Below, in pieces: positions 10,809 to 22,334 of a stretch of 64,000 bases of DNA. Position numbers and translations under genes: made by a program. Position 1 is the stretch's first letter. Every line of letters starts with the position of its first letter. The notes under the pieces are model-generated. The model was not told where the DNA came from. It did no database searches and saw only the letters and a program-made list of their open reading frames with translations. Source of the DNA: Ephydatia muelleri (taxonomy: Eukaryota > Porifera > Demospongiae > Spongillida > Spongillidae). The stretch is from positions 44,127-108,126 of the forward strand of contig JABACO010000104.1 in NCBI GenBank assembly GCA_013339895.1, written 5' to 3'.

Positions 10809-12616
10809 CAGAGATAATATATAAAGGGATTGGAAACGCATCACGTGCGCCCATAGAGTCTATGCTTGACCGTGCGTACCATCCGACCATGTGTGAATCG
10901 CACGTGTTGCAAAGTGTGAAACGGGGTCCAAAAATCGATTATTTGTTCCAACCGAGAAGAAGAGGAACTTTTCACTGCTGTGGTTAGGTAGGCTACTACA
11001 GGCACCACTTGCTGTTCTATTCTAAAAAGGCTAAAACTGTTCCGTCGCACTGTTTTTAGCGTTATTAGGCCAAAATGGCGATTTTCCGTAGCGCCGTTTT
11101 TTGTGGGACAAAATCTTAGCAATCGTGAGCCTCTACGTTATGAAAATCACTATAAAGCATGCTAGGTGATTGAACTTTTGCGTGGTGTAGTTTGTTTGTA
11201 ACGACTGTGCTCGGAAGTGGGCCAGTACAATGTCGGGTAGGGTAATTTTGTGGGACAGTTCACCCCTCGTCGAGCACGTTTGGTATCTAAAACTTATATT
11301 GTCTTGTAGATGTTGCTTTATATTTTTGCGTCCAGGTACTTTTATGTATAACTCACGAATGTTTCACGGCATGCGCTTCTTCAAAGGTGATGGGTAGAAG
11401 AAAATTTAGACTGGGGATACACCGAAAGAACGAAGAACGAGCGAAGCATACTTTCATCGTGTCTATACAACGCACGGATGTCGTTGTTCACGTTTCCACT
11501 CTGGCTGTTACAACATCTGAACTCGAGACTCCAGTTGATCCGTCGCCGTTGACGTGCTCTGTACCGCTGATAGTGATATCAGAAGGTGTTGTTCAAACTC
11601 TCGATGCTCTTGCTACACGGCTCCGTTTGCTAAATCCTTTTACATCTTGGACAGTGGCTGATCAAGGTGTTCTAATCATTTCTAAAATGCATTTTGTAGT
11701 CACACAGAGTCCCAAAGTATTTAGCTACTGTGTAAGCATAAATCAAGAACTTCAGTGGTCATTGAGCATTCAGAACAAAGTGATCAGTCTTGATGCATGC
11801 TTATACCTTGCTCTCGTGTTTTTCTGGGGTAGTGAATAGTAGATACGTGTGCATCTAAGTATTGGCCCATGGTATATCAGTATGCTGGTCATTTTATGTT
11901 TAAGGAATTAATCAAATCCAGATGCACAGTTACAGATGTATCAAGTTGCTCCAACCCTGGACTTACATACTCGGAGTACAGTGCACTAAGATATGCAGCA
12001 GGATATGTTCCTCGTGCGTTAAGAAAGAAAGTGGTTCGGTCATCATATTCCGAGGAAAGTAAAACTGATTTGTTAAACTGTCTTGATGACATGGTGGGTA
12101 CGGATGATGTTAAGTGTGACTCAGCCGATTGGATTAAGTGTGTCAATCGAGGAGGCCTGATGTTTGTCAATGATCTCACCTTTGAGATTTTTGTTGCCAT
12201 GGAACTTGAAATCCGTAACCATCTGCAAGCTTGTCAGCCTGTAAACATGTTAACAGTAGTAACACCAGCAATTACAAGCAATGATGATGTTTTATTTTAT
12301 TGGTCAATGATCAGTGCAGGCTGGAATGAGAGCTCTGGAAATACCTTACTGGACATGGTGATAGATATGTGGGTTTGTGTTCGGGGATTCTCTTATTCCA
12401 GTGCATGGATTGAAAAGTATAAGGAAGTCCAAAAAACAACAACGCAGAAGTCCAAAGGGCTTAGGAAGCAACTGTAGTACTACTTGTATTTTTTTGTGCA
12501 AAAAAAATGTTCACAGTGCTTGTGGGTTTGATGAACCTATAAGGATTCGGTACGGATGGCACGCGTTAATACGTGATAAGTGGGCTCGTTTCCAATCCCT
12601 TTATATATTATCTCTG
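10809..12616 (+). mobile_element. DNA transposon with 30-bp perfect terminal inverted repeats
   Basis: The left terminus starts CAGAGATAATATATAAAGGG, and the right terminus (12587-12616) is its exact complement over 30 bp. ATTTGAG flanks both sides (10802-10808 and 12617-12623), a candidate 7-bp target duplication. The interior carries two long plus-strand reading frames. The perfect repeats imply a young element. The superfamily is not assigned: an ALRYAAGYVPRALRKK segment is faintly reminiscent of P/THAP-type transposases, but that is a guess. Confidence 0.8.
11387..12477 (+). CDS. Putative transposase of the 30-bp-TIR element
   Basis: Two frames (11387-11839, 150 residues, and 11869-12477, 202 residues) fill the centre of the element. 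The first has no recognised motif. The second has SALRYAAGYVPRALRKK, then a W-KC..RGG-MFVND..F segment, then a basic C-terminal helix (KTTTQKSKGLRKQL). They lie in different frames and could be joined by a small intron, or one may be broken. No zinc finger or clear DDE triad could be placed. The call as transposase rests on position between the inverted repeats. No host-gene function is implied. Confidence 0.5.
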
Positions 12617-12641
12617 ATTTGAGCATAGCAGTGATGTTAAT

Positions 12642-13813
12642 TAGGATGTGTAACCGGTTATCTAGTTATTCGGGTTATTCGGATATTCGCAAAAACCTAT
12701 CCGTTCGAATAGTAATTTAGCATTATTCGGAAAAATCGATTAGTAAATTGTTTATGTTTCTCCATTCGGAGGTACTTAGGTATTCGTCGTCAGCATCGAC
12801 AATTCGCCCATTATTCGAATACCTTTTGATACCAATATCCGGATATGATTTTCGATCGAGTATTTAGAGTCATGTATATAACATGCGACACTGTTGTATT
12901 TACTATTTATACATTCATGCAATGTGGGGACGACATCAGAGGCGATTAAAAACTTGATAGGTATTGAGTAAATATTTATTCTATTGGGGATACAAAACGT
13001 ACAGCGTAATGCTTTCTTTTACCGTCGTCTTCAAGTTCATTAGTATATGCCACGAGTTATGTAGTAGCAGTAAATTCATGTACGGGTATTTATATTGCAT
13101 TGTTTTATTGTGAAGTGAACATATCTGAGTATTGCGCTAGCGAGTGGAATAGAAAGACAGACTTCTCACCCACTTCAAGTAAGTATACGCGCTCTGTTTG
13201 AGTATGTGTATAGGAATTAGAAATCATTACGCAATCGTACTAATGGAAAATTTTATATGCATTTAGCGAGAACGTGAATGGAGTGTTGTTGGATGATTGT
13301 AAGTGGAGTACGTGATTGTAGGTGATGTGGTGTGAGTTTTTAATTGTGATGTCTGGTCTCAGTGGTTAGTGTTGGATGGTTAGGTTTACACTACTATTGA
13401 TACATGTATGTACAAGTGAATGGTAAAGTCTTACAATCTATAAAACTATTTGGCAAACACAAGCTACTGTAAACCTTTGTGTCTCTGTGTTTTCAACTGA
13501 CATGAATAGCTCTAGTTCGGTGCGAAACCAGATGGATTTCTGTACAGATATAGATTATCTTCTCAGTGTGCACTCCACAATCGCCATAACCTGAATAACC
13601 TAGGTATTCGAGCAGGAAGTTTGGCAAAAGCTATTCAGAAAAATCGATTTGTTATTTAAACTATTAGGAAAAATCAATTTTCAAGTCCACATAAACCTGA
13701 CAATTAATTGATTAGTGTTTGATTATTCAATTATTTATTGTTTATTTAATTATTTGATTATTTAAGTAATCAGAAAAATTGATTTTCATTATGTAGGGAG
13801 GTTACACACCCTA
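12642..13813. mobile_element. Non-autonomous hAT-like element (copy B, complete ends)
   Basis: The termini are TAGGATGTGTAACC and GGTTACACACCCTA. They are flanked by ATGTTAAT and ATGTCAAT, a 7/8 match and the 8-bp target duplication typical of hAT. Multiple ATTCGGAAAAATC-like motifs lie near both ends. No transposase frame is seen. Copy A keeps only the part from about position 615. Confidence 0.65.
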
Positions 13814-14054
13814 ATGTCAATGCAGTCTGTCAACTGAGTATTAGGGCTTGGGCCAAGAGGCATTGTCTGCTTGTGAGTGTGGAGGGGGAATATTTTTGGC
13901 TAATAGGGGTTATGGTGATTGTGACACATTGTGATAAATGCTGAGTGGCAAAAATGCCTGGCATACACATACTGTACTGACAGTGAAAGTTGCTGTAGAA
14001 ATGAATATGCAACTGAAAGCACGTGGACAGTCCCTCATTGCAAATGGGTGAATG

Positions 14055-15425
14055 TCACTGATTAAATGCACAGCTACGTCTGAGGTGGATCATCAAACTG
14101 GACCTATACAGATACTTCTTCTCACATCCTTTGTTTGGACACCTCAGCTTCTCTCCACTGTGCTTTCTGCCATGAGATTGGAGGGTGATATTATGTTTGA
14201 ATAATTTCCCACAAAAACATTTGTAAGGCTTGACCCTACTATGGCATCCCATATGGGACAAGAGATATGTCTTCCGTGCAAATGATTTGTGACACTGTTT
14301 ACATTCAAATCCCTTCTCTTGTGTATGGACAAGCATGTGTTTATTCAGATTTCCCCTTAGTCCAAATGCCTTCCCACATTCAGAGCAAGGAAAATTCTTC
14401 TCTTGTGTATGAACAAGCATGTGTGTATTCAGAGTGCCACTTTGTCCAAATGCCTTCCCACATTCAGAGCACTGAAAATGCATCTCTTGTGTATGGACAA
14501 GCATGTGTATCTTCAGAGTGTCACTTCGTCCAAATGCCTTCCCACATTCAGAGCACTGAAAGTGCTTCTCTTGTGTATGGACAAGCATGTGTGTCTTCAG
14601 AGCACCCCTTCGTCCAAATGCCTTCCCACATTCAGAGCACTGAAAATTCTTCTCTTGTGTATGGACAAGCATGTGTGTCTTCAGTGTGCCACTACGTCCA
14701 AATGCCTTCCCACATTCAGAACACTGATAATTCTTTATTTGTGTATGAACAAGCATGTGTTTATTCAGATTTCCACTTAGTTGAAATGCCTTTCCACATT
14801 CAGAGCACTGAAAATTCTTCTCTTGTGTATGAACAAGCATGTGTGTATTCAGATCACCCCTTCGTCCAAATGCCTTCCCACATTCAGAGCACTGAAAGTG
14901 CTTCTCTTGTGTATGGAAAAGCATGTGTGTCTTCAGAGCACCCCTTCGTCCAAATGCCTTCCCACATTCAGAGCACTGAAAATTCTTCTCTTGTGTATGG
15001 ACAAGCATGTGTATCTTCAGAGTGTCACTTCGTCCAAATGCCTTCCCACATTCAGAGCACTGAAAGTGCTTCTCTTGTGTATGGACAAGCATGTGTGTCT
15101 TCAGAGCACCCCTTCGTCCAAATGCCTTCCCACATTCAGAGCACTGAAAATTCTTTTCCTGTGTATGGACAAGCATGTGCCTCTTCAGAGTGCCACTTTG
15201 TCGAAATGCCTTCCCACATTCAGAGCACTGAAAATTCTTCACCTGTGTATGGACAAGCATGTGCCTCTTCAGAGTGCCACTACGTCCAAATGCCTTCCCA
15301 CATTCAGAGCACTGAAAATTCTTCTCTTGTGTATGGACAAGCATGTGCCTCTTCAGAGTGCCACTACGTCCAAATGCCTTTCCACATTCAGAGCACTGAT
15401 GCATAGTATGCACTTCTTTGCGCAT
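14055..15425 (-). CDS. C2H2 zinc-finger protein, 16 fingers (copy B)
   Basis: This 456-residue frame has ATG and stop. Thirteen near-identical 28-residue fingers (CSECGKAF...HMLVHTQEKN) are followed by three divergent ones: FECKQCHKSFARK, a CxC finger YKCFCGKLF, and a C2HC finger ending in SLMIHLRRSC. All thirteen repeats keep their Cys and His ligands, unlike copy A. Differences concentrate at helix positions -1, 3 and 6, the DNA-contacting residues: R/T/R, R/A/T, R/T/I, Q/T/R, L/N/K and others. Linkers are TQEKN or TQEKH instead of TGEKP. The family acts as nuclear DNA-binding regulators; the target is unknown. The repeat also opens long frames on the opposite strand, which are artefacts. 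No effector domain is seen, and upstream exons are possible. Confidence 0.85.
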   Translation of the reverse strand: MRKEVHTMHQCSECGKAFGRSGTLKRHMLVHTQEKNFQCSECGKAFGRSGTLKRHMLVHTQVKNFQCSECGKAFRQSGTLKRHMLVHTQEKNFQCSECGKAFGRRGALKTHMLVHTQEKHFQCSECGKAFGRSDTLKIHMLVHTQEKNFQCSECGKAFGRRGALKTHMLFHTQEKHFQCSECGKAFGRRGDLNTHMLVHTQEKNFQCSECGKAFQLSGNLNKHMLVHTQIKNYQCSECGKAFGRSGTLKTHMLVHTQEKNFQCSECGKAFGRRGALKTHMLVHTQEKHFQCSECGKAFGRSDTLKIHMLVHTQEMHFQCSECGKAFGQSGTLNTHMLVHTQEKNFPCSECGKAFGLRGNLNKHMLVHTQEKGFECKQCHKSFARKTYLLSHMGCHSRVKPYKCFCGKLFKHNITLQSHGRKHSGEKLRCPNKGCEKKYLYRSSLMIHLRRSCAFNQ

Positions 15426-15794
15426 TCCAAGAAACGTCTATCTGACAGCACAAATGAAAATAATTGGAACAGTAAGACAAATTATTAAACAATATGCGAT
15501 GCGTATCAATTAGAAATGATTATGATTCCATACATCAATGATTGGTTGAACACAGTGCTCAACTTAATGGTACAAAGTTGCAGTAAGTACATCAGATACA
15601 TACAGTGCTGTGCATGGCCAGTTTAAAAGAACAGGATACGCGGGACACAGGAAAAGCTGGACCTCCGTAACGAAACAGAAATAGAACAGCTCAAAAGCTG
15701 TAACTACGTTTACCATGCACTTACCAGAATCACATCGTGGGGTTCCACCGCATAGATACGCTTATACACCACGCCACGGTTTTGCCAAGACCGA

Positions 15795-15837
15795 TATAAA
15801 ACAGCACGCCTCCGATTGGCGAGGTGGGATATAAATG
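15795..15837 (+). promoter_or_regulatory. Paired TATA-like boxes in the spacer (copy B)
   Basis: TATAAAAC at 15795 and TATAAATG at 15830 flank an inverted CCAAT-like GATTGGC. The arrangement is conserved with copy A (2915-2957). It is a candidate promoter for plus-strand transcription; nothing else confirms it. Confidence 0.3.
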
Positions 15838-15849
15838 GGGGTACCACAG

Positions 15850-16956
15850 TCCACTTCAACTTATGAGGAACCTATATACGTGTAGGTGTACCCTCCCTCA
15901 CACAGTACCAATCTTTTCTAACCTTTCAGTCGCAGTACTCTTCTCACGTGGTATTTAGTTATTGTTGATTATGTATTTGCTAATTGCGTGTTGACGTCAT
16001 ATCGTATGTCTGATACGGGGGTGGGGTTCGGTTTATTCCTTACCCTTTTCCGCTAATGCACAATAGGTAATGAGGTGACAAAGTGAAACTATTGTCTATC
16101 GTGCAATATAGTGAGACTTTTATACGTTTGTACACTGTTCCATGTACTGGCCCCATGCATGGTGTAACATACAAAGCCGGGGACTCCGCTCCCAGACCCT
16201 GATGGGGGACTCCCACATACCCCCTAGCTGTAGTGTCGCACTCTCTCTACGTCATACCAACCCCCCTTTTCGAAAATCCTGTCTCCATATTGTCTGAGCA
16301 GCTGTGTGCGTGTGCGTGTGTGAAGGGATAGAAGGCATACGTTTTCTGTAGCCGTGCAGTAATAATTTCACAAAGGTTTGAAACAGAAATAGCTAAAGGA
16401 ATATGCAAAGTGTGACCATGTCTCCTTTCATCTACAGGAAGTGTGATTTCATCATATCCAGAAATGCGCGGTCAAAGTAAATTGACAATTGTTGCCAGCA
16501 ATTACATGAATTATTTGAATTCCGTAATACGCGTAATAAAATTATTGTACAAGGAGTCTATGGGTAATTTCTATCAATCGCGCACAGTTTAGTACCAAAG
16601 ACGTGTAGTAAATTTTATAAACCTTAGTATGATACAGGGACAAATAACACATTGTTTGTATATCTTCTGTTCTGTAAACATTTGCCCCCATCAATTTCAA
16701 AACGGGGTTTTGTTTTACTGCATACATTTAATGGCTGGTATACTTTTCTTTATGCACCCCAAATGTGTGCTGCGAGATTCTAGGCGGGGTGAGCGTCACT
16801 GTAAGCATCCATAGATAGAGCAGCTATGCAGCCTGTGGTCCCAAGGTGACAGTGGTATCATTTGGAAACCGAATAAACAAGCGTCCTGTCATTCCTCCTC
16901 AAAAGCAAAATTCTCTGGTGGATATTTCCAAAAAGAAAATTTCTTAGGCTATAGGT
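15850..16956. other. Duplicated spacer without a recognised gene (copy B)
   Basis: This matches 4451-5489 and includes the unoccupied hAT site near 15881. No open frame with a recognisable domain is seen. Confidence 0.4.
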
Positions 16957-19293
16957 CTGAGAAGAGAGGGGTTACTAGGGAAAGCTTGCCAGGCCCTTGT
17001 GTCACCAGGTGTCGCTCCCAATACCCCAGAGGTTTGGGATTTGCTCCGGCAGAAGCATCCTAGAGGTCCCCATTCTTCCCTGCCCATCTCTTCGAGTCCT
17101 CCTGTCAATCACGTGCTGCCACATGACTTTAACATCTTGTCAGTTCTCCATTCCTTCCCCAAAGGTACAGCCTGCGGCCCTTCAGGGCTTCGCTTTCAGC
17201 GTGCTGCACATGCAGGTCCATCTAACCACTCCTATTTGTTCTTCGTTGCGTGGTGTAGTCAACATCCTGGCCAGTGGTAGAGCTCCAGTTTCAGTATCAA
17301 AGTTTGTGGCAGGTGGTTCTCTCATAGCACTAGTGAAGAACAAAGAGGGACATCCATTGGACATTCGTCCCATTGTAGTTGGGGAGGCATTGAGACGCTT
17401 AACAGGGAAGTGTCTTTGTATCATCACCAAGCCCAAAGCTTCTGATTTTTTCACTCCTTTTCAATATGGAGTCGCCGGCCCTGATGGGGCAGAAAAGGTC
17501 ATCCATGGTGTTAGGAGCTGCATCCAGGAACATTGGAAAGATGATAATTTTACTGTCTGCAAGGTGGATATGTCTAATGCATTCAAACCTTGTGTCTCGG
17601 CAGGCTCTCCTGGAGGAATGTGCAGTCCATTTCCCAGAGCTTCTTCCCTGGGTAGGCTGGTGTTATGGTTCCCACCCTACGTTATGGCACCCTCTTGGAC
17701 AATTAAGTTCAGAGACAGGGGTCCAGCAAGAGGATCCCCTGGGTCCACTTCTCTTTTCCTTAGTTCTGCACAAGTTGGTGTTATCCATCGCACAGGACAA
17801 GGATTGTCTCTGTCGTTCAACAGATGGTACCTTGACGATGGTGCTTGTCAGGACACTCTCAGGCTGTTACCCGGGCGGTGACTCTCATTCAAGAGATTGG
17901 TCCATCTTCGGGGCTGTTTATCAATGTTTCTGAATGTGAGTTGTTTGGACACGGTGACCTGTCCTCCTTCCCTCCTGAGATGAAAGTCAAGATCCTTGGT
18001 GCACCAATTGGTGATCCCGTTTTTTGTGCCAAATTCTTAGCACAAAAGTGTGCTGATGCAGTGAAACTCCTATCCCAATTGGCAGAAGTAGGTGCAGAGG
18101 ATCCCCTGGTGGCTTTCCTTCTCCTACGGCAATGTGCCACATTCTGCAGTTGGTGCAACTTGCCCGTTCCACACCTCCTTCATACGTCGCTGGGGCTTGG
18201 CTTTATTTGACAAGGATGTGCGTCAGTGCTTCTCTGAATGCACAGCGTTAGACACCTCTGATATTGATTGGATGCAAGCACAACTCAGTCTTATTAGGGG
18301 TGGACTTGGCCTTCGTAGTTTGTCATGCCATTCCGTTGCAGCATACCTAGCTTCTCTTAGTAGTTCGGTCTTTGACAAGTCTTTTAACTTGCATTTGTCG
18401 AAATCAATCGTGCTTTTTAATGAGGTAGTGCCAGCAGCTGATTCCATCACTGAAGAGCTATTAGCCACCTCTAACCTGTGCCAGCACACTTTGTGTAGCA
18501 AAATTGAAGATCAGCAATTTCGGCAGCTGTTTGATCTCTCCTCTCCGGCCTATAGAGCTCGCTTATTATCAGTCTCATCACGTCATGCTGCTTCTTGGCT
18601 TACTGTTATCCTCTCTCCAGGCCTTAACTTGCACCTAGAGCCTAACGAATTTCAGGTCGCCATCAAGTGGTGGCTTGATATGGATGTTTCATTTGGCTCA
18701 TGCTGCCTTATTGTCCTAACCACAGGCTGGATCTGCTTGGTCACCATGCATTGATGTGCAAACACGAAGGTGATGTGGTCTTGCGTCACAACAGCCTTCG
18801 TAATGTTTTTGTGGAGTCCTGTCATAGGGCTTGCTTAGGAGGTCAGGTCAAAGTTGGAAGTGGTCATGGTCTTGACAGGCTGCACTGTCGTCCTGCTGAC
18901 GTACTTGTCAACAAATGGCACCTTGGCAAACCTGCTGCTTTTGACCTCACTGTCGCTTCACCGCTTAAACCAACCACTTTGACTGAAGCGGGGGTGAGGT
19001 GTGGGTCTTCTGCTCTGTTTGCTGAGGCGAGAAAGCATAATGCCAATGACTCAAAGTGTGCTGTGCTTGGATGGGTGTGCATTCCCCTAGCTGTGGAGTC
19101 ATATGGATGCTGGGGCACAGAAGCACAACAATCCTTCTCGCGGCTTGCGGCTCGTCTAGCCATCCAAATGGGATGTAACAAATCTCAGGCTACCACCATC
19201 GTGTACCAGAGGCTAAGCCTTTCGCTCGTGAGAGCCAACGCTAGAGCCTTGCTCTCCCGTACAAGGTTTCAGCAGTCGGAGGAGGGGGATTGA
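16957..19293 (+). pseudogene. Non-LTR retrotransposon relic: reverse transcriptase plus C-terminal nuclease-like domain
   Basis: Read across frames, it encodes an N-terminal ACQALVSPGVAPNTPEVWDL segment, then RPIVVGEALRRLTGKC and CKVDMSNAF (reverse-transcriptase motifs). The template-grip motif GVQQEDPLGPLLF and the catalytic YLDDG box follow near 17830. Downstream are a CP..LDLLGHHALMCKH zinc-knuckle-like motif near 18705 and RPADV...KPAAFDLTVASPL near 18890-18960. The last spacing resembles the PD-(D/E)xK nuclease of site-selective non-LTR elements. The last frame (18700-19293) is intact, but at least four frameshifts break the upstream part, so it is inactive. The 5' end and target-site duplications were not found. 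A lineage call (for example R4, NeSL or Utopia-like) would be a guess. Confidence 0.85.
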
Positions 19294-21804
19294 GGTGTGT
19301 GGGTGTGGGGTGGTTGCTGCTGTGACTTTGATTTTGTTGGTGTGCTGTTCGGTGTATGTAAAATTTGCAATGATTATTATCACATGTAATAATATTTCTT
19401 AATTAATAATAATAATAATGGAAAATAAAATAGAATTTTTAAAAATAATAATTAACTCTGCCAAGTAAACGTTACATGTAGATCAGCCACAAATGAAGGT
19501 ACGAGTGGCAGTGAAGCAATTAAGAAGTAGCCCAGAGGTGGGTGGTGTGTCCATTGAAGATCAGAACTTAGGTGTAACTAATTCTATCTGCAGAGTGTCG
19601 CAACGCATGCTAACGGGAGCGCTGCAATGAATACAAAGATTAAATACCAATATATACAGCCAGACGAGAATTTTACTTAGTCAGATAGCTTTATTCATGG
19701 TGATCCCTCGCAGTGCACATTTGGTTCTTTTATCAATCAAATGGAGAAATGAGGGGTCACCAAAGTTGTAAAAGTTGCTTTTTTTTTCTCTCTGAGATTC
19801 CATTGCTTTTATTCTGATGTGCATGTTGAGAAAGACATAATTATATTTGTTTGTGAAATTTCCATGATCCTTTATTCTATAATATTCAACATTGATAAAT
19901 GGCTAGTAATAATGGACAACAAAATCCTATACCTGATAATAACTAACCTTTACTTGATAATAGCAAACTAGTGTAAGGTGATTTATTTGATTTATGTTGG
20001 ATGTTTCACTTGCGGCAACATATTCTGGTCCACTATGCACCAGGTATTTTACTGTGGCAGAAACATATTTTTTACCTTAACCTGGTCTGTTCCTGGTTTA
20101 TATTATAATGGTCATTGGTGCTCATGATTCAATGATTATTATTAAAAATGGCGGGAATACCATATATGGCGCTACTCTTGTCACACCCTCCCTCGTTCCC
20201 CGGCCCCATTTGGAAAAATTAATAAGCATCACATTAACGCTAATTGCATAGTTTGACGCAAATAACAATAACAGTTCAGTTTATAATTTCTGTAAGATAT
20301 TTATATCTAACACCTCGATCAAGTCTATCTATAGCTATGGACAAATAAGTTTTGCCATTACAAATATACAGATGCACTATTTGTTTAAATGGTCTCCAAC
20401 TTTGTCACGACAACATAGCTTTTTGTATTTTATTAGAATGTTGTAGTACTGCTTTAGAGGGTAGAAAAAGTTGTAACAACTTCTGTTCAATGGTTATAAG
20501 AAATGGAATATCTTAATGACCATCACGTTTTTTTTTTTTCTATTTAGTGTACAAGTCTCATTAATGGTTCCAGAATTTTGGAAGATAGATTATACATTTT
20601 GAAATTGCCTACATCTGAACTTTATTTAGAGTAGTATTACTGGTTAGCAAGAGTTGCCAATTCCATTAATTAATGTATCAAAAATGAAGTTTGTACAAAC
20701 ACTCTATGGAACGCACCGCGGTTGAAAACCAACAAACCGCGACCCATAGGTTGACATCATGTTTAATATAGCTTACGTTACTCCCTGCCTGATTTTTGCT
20801 GCAACTCTCTTGTATGTGCATTGCACTGGATTGGCAGGATACATTGTTAATTGACCGATAACTTGCGTGAGATGTGGCGCGTGAAAATACTGTTATGGCT
20901 TCACGAGGGACGCCAATTGTGATGTTTCCCATTACTATGATCTGTCTCTGCACTTGTCACCAAAACACACACAGCATAATTACATATCCACCCATGCGGT
21001 CATGTAACTGGGATCGTTTGGGACCTAAAGCCTGCATGGTTCACAATTTGACGCAAGGGCGACGCGATGCGACCAAAGTACAATTTCTGAACACATAGCG
21101 ATATCGCATCGCGTGTCCTGCCGTTAGGACACGCAGAGATTAGAAAATAAATATTCTATTCCTGCGACAATCACTGCGACAACCGCTGCGACAAGCCACA
21201 CCCATCCATAATGGCTGAGAAATTGGCTGAGGCTGTTAGAATTTTTTCCTGCTTGTTGGATCAATCATCGAAGTGTTTTAAAGACACTAAAATGAAATAC
21301 AACGCATTGAAAGCTGTAATAGAACAAGTAAAGAGAATATTACATACGATGTCAATGCATTGAAATAGGATTTACAAGGGGGCTACCCTTCCCCCCCCTC
21401 CCTGTCTTGTACTCACAGCCACCACCCTCCCCTGCTCTGTCATGTACTAACGGCTGTCCCCCTCTGTAATATACTCACGGCTACCCCCCTCTGTCGGCTA
21501 GCCTAGCCCCTACTCACGGCTACCCCACTACGTCATGTACTCATGGGTCCCCTCCTCTTTCATGTACTCACGGCTACCCCCCTCATCATGTACTCCTATC
21601 ATTGAAATAGATGGGAGAAAGCTATACAAGGGATGACTGTGTGAAAAAGTGGAAAAATTTGAGGGACGTTCGTAAGAGAGTTAAAGAAGGTAAAAAGAAT
21701 GAAGAGAAAAACTCAGCCTGGTGAAAAAGGTCCACCATACACATCCAGTTGGCCATGTTACAACATATTGCTGTTTTTAGTGGATTTAAGCACAGAGGGT
21801 AAGT
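19294..21804. other. Gene-free stretch with degenerate tandem repeat
   Basis: This is AT-rich intergenic DNA. A degenerate repeat of about 35 bp built on CATGTACTCACGGCTACCCC fills about 21390-21597. A small hairpin, GTGTCCTGCCGTTAGGACAC, lies near 21113. No gene is recognised. Confidence 0.5.
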
Positions 21805-22194
21805 TTAAAATGTAATTTTTCTATTCATATTATTGAAGGTTTTGTATCTTCGTTGATAGAAACACCAGCCCAAAGCATTGCATTCGTGGTCATTTTCAGT
21901 ATGCATTCGCTCCTCAGTGGACAAGGCAGCTGCCCCAGCTGACAATCCCGCTACTGAAACGATTCTGGGGTTTAGCGGTGATGTCACTGAAATATCAAAG
22001 GCAGCTGGTTTGCTAAGGGCCCAGTTGGGTAGCAAAATGTCTGCAGGGCGTGAATGGTCATGCTCAGATGTAAGATTGCTACCCATCTCCACCTTTACGC
22101 TCAAGTGGGCTCTACGGCAAGTCTCCGCCAACACATTGCGCAGCTGATTGTGGCAGGTGACTATACGTCTCCTCCTTTTTGCACATTGTAGCAA
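21805..22194 (-). pseudogene. Non-LTR retrotransposon C-terminal fragment
   Basis: This minus-strand frame matches the tail of 16957-19293: CHNQLRNVLAETCRRAHL, then RPADILLPNW and KPAAFDISVTSPLNP. It keeps the RPAD..AFD nuclease-like spacing. The reverse-transcriptase part is absent. The sequence differs substantially from the copies at 5.5 and 17 kb, so it is a different subfamily member or an older insertion. Confidence 0.75.
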
Positions 22195-22334
22195 ATTACT
22201 GTAGTATGAATTAATAGTGTGTTATTATTATTTACATCATTTGTGCAAATCAGCTACAATAAATAATAAATAATAAAACATCAGGATTAAAATAAAGAGT
22301 TCTGTGCATTATTTTCAGGTCAGGGAGCAAAGAA

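Larger units (their letters stand above)
12939..18801 (+). repeat. Segmental duplication, copy B
   Basis: This is the partner of 615-7323 without the hAT insertion. Conservation covers both coding and spacer sequence, with scattered substitutions and small indels, and the zinc-finger array differs in finger number. The reverse-transcriptase relic continues beyond the duplicated part to about 19293. Confidence 0.9.

Noticed and set aside
14267..15488. Long plus-strand frames (379 and 235 residues) opposite the zinc-finger gene
   Set aside because: They are the mirror of the 84-bp finger repeat. A period that is a multiple of three keeps opposite frames open, and the peptides have no domain.
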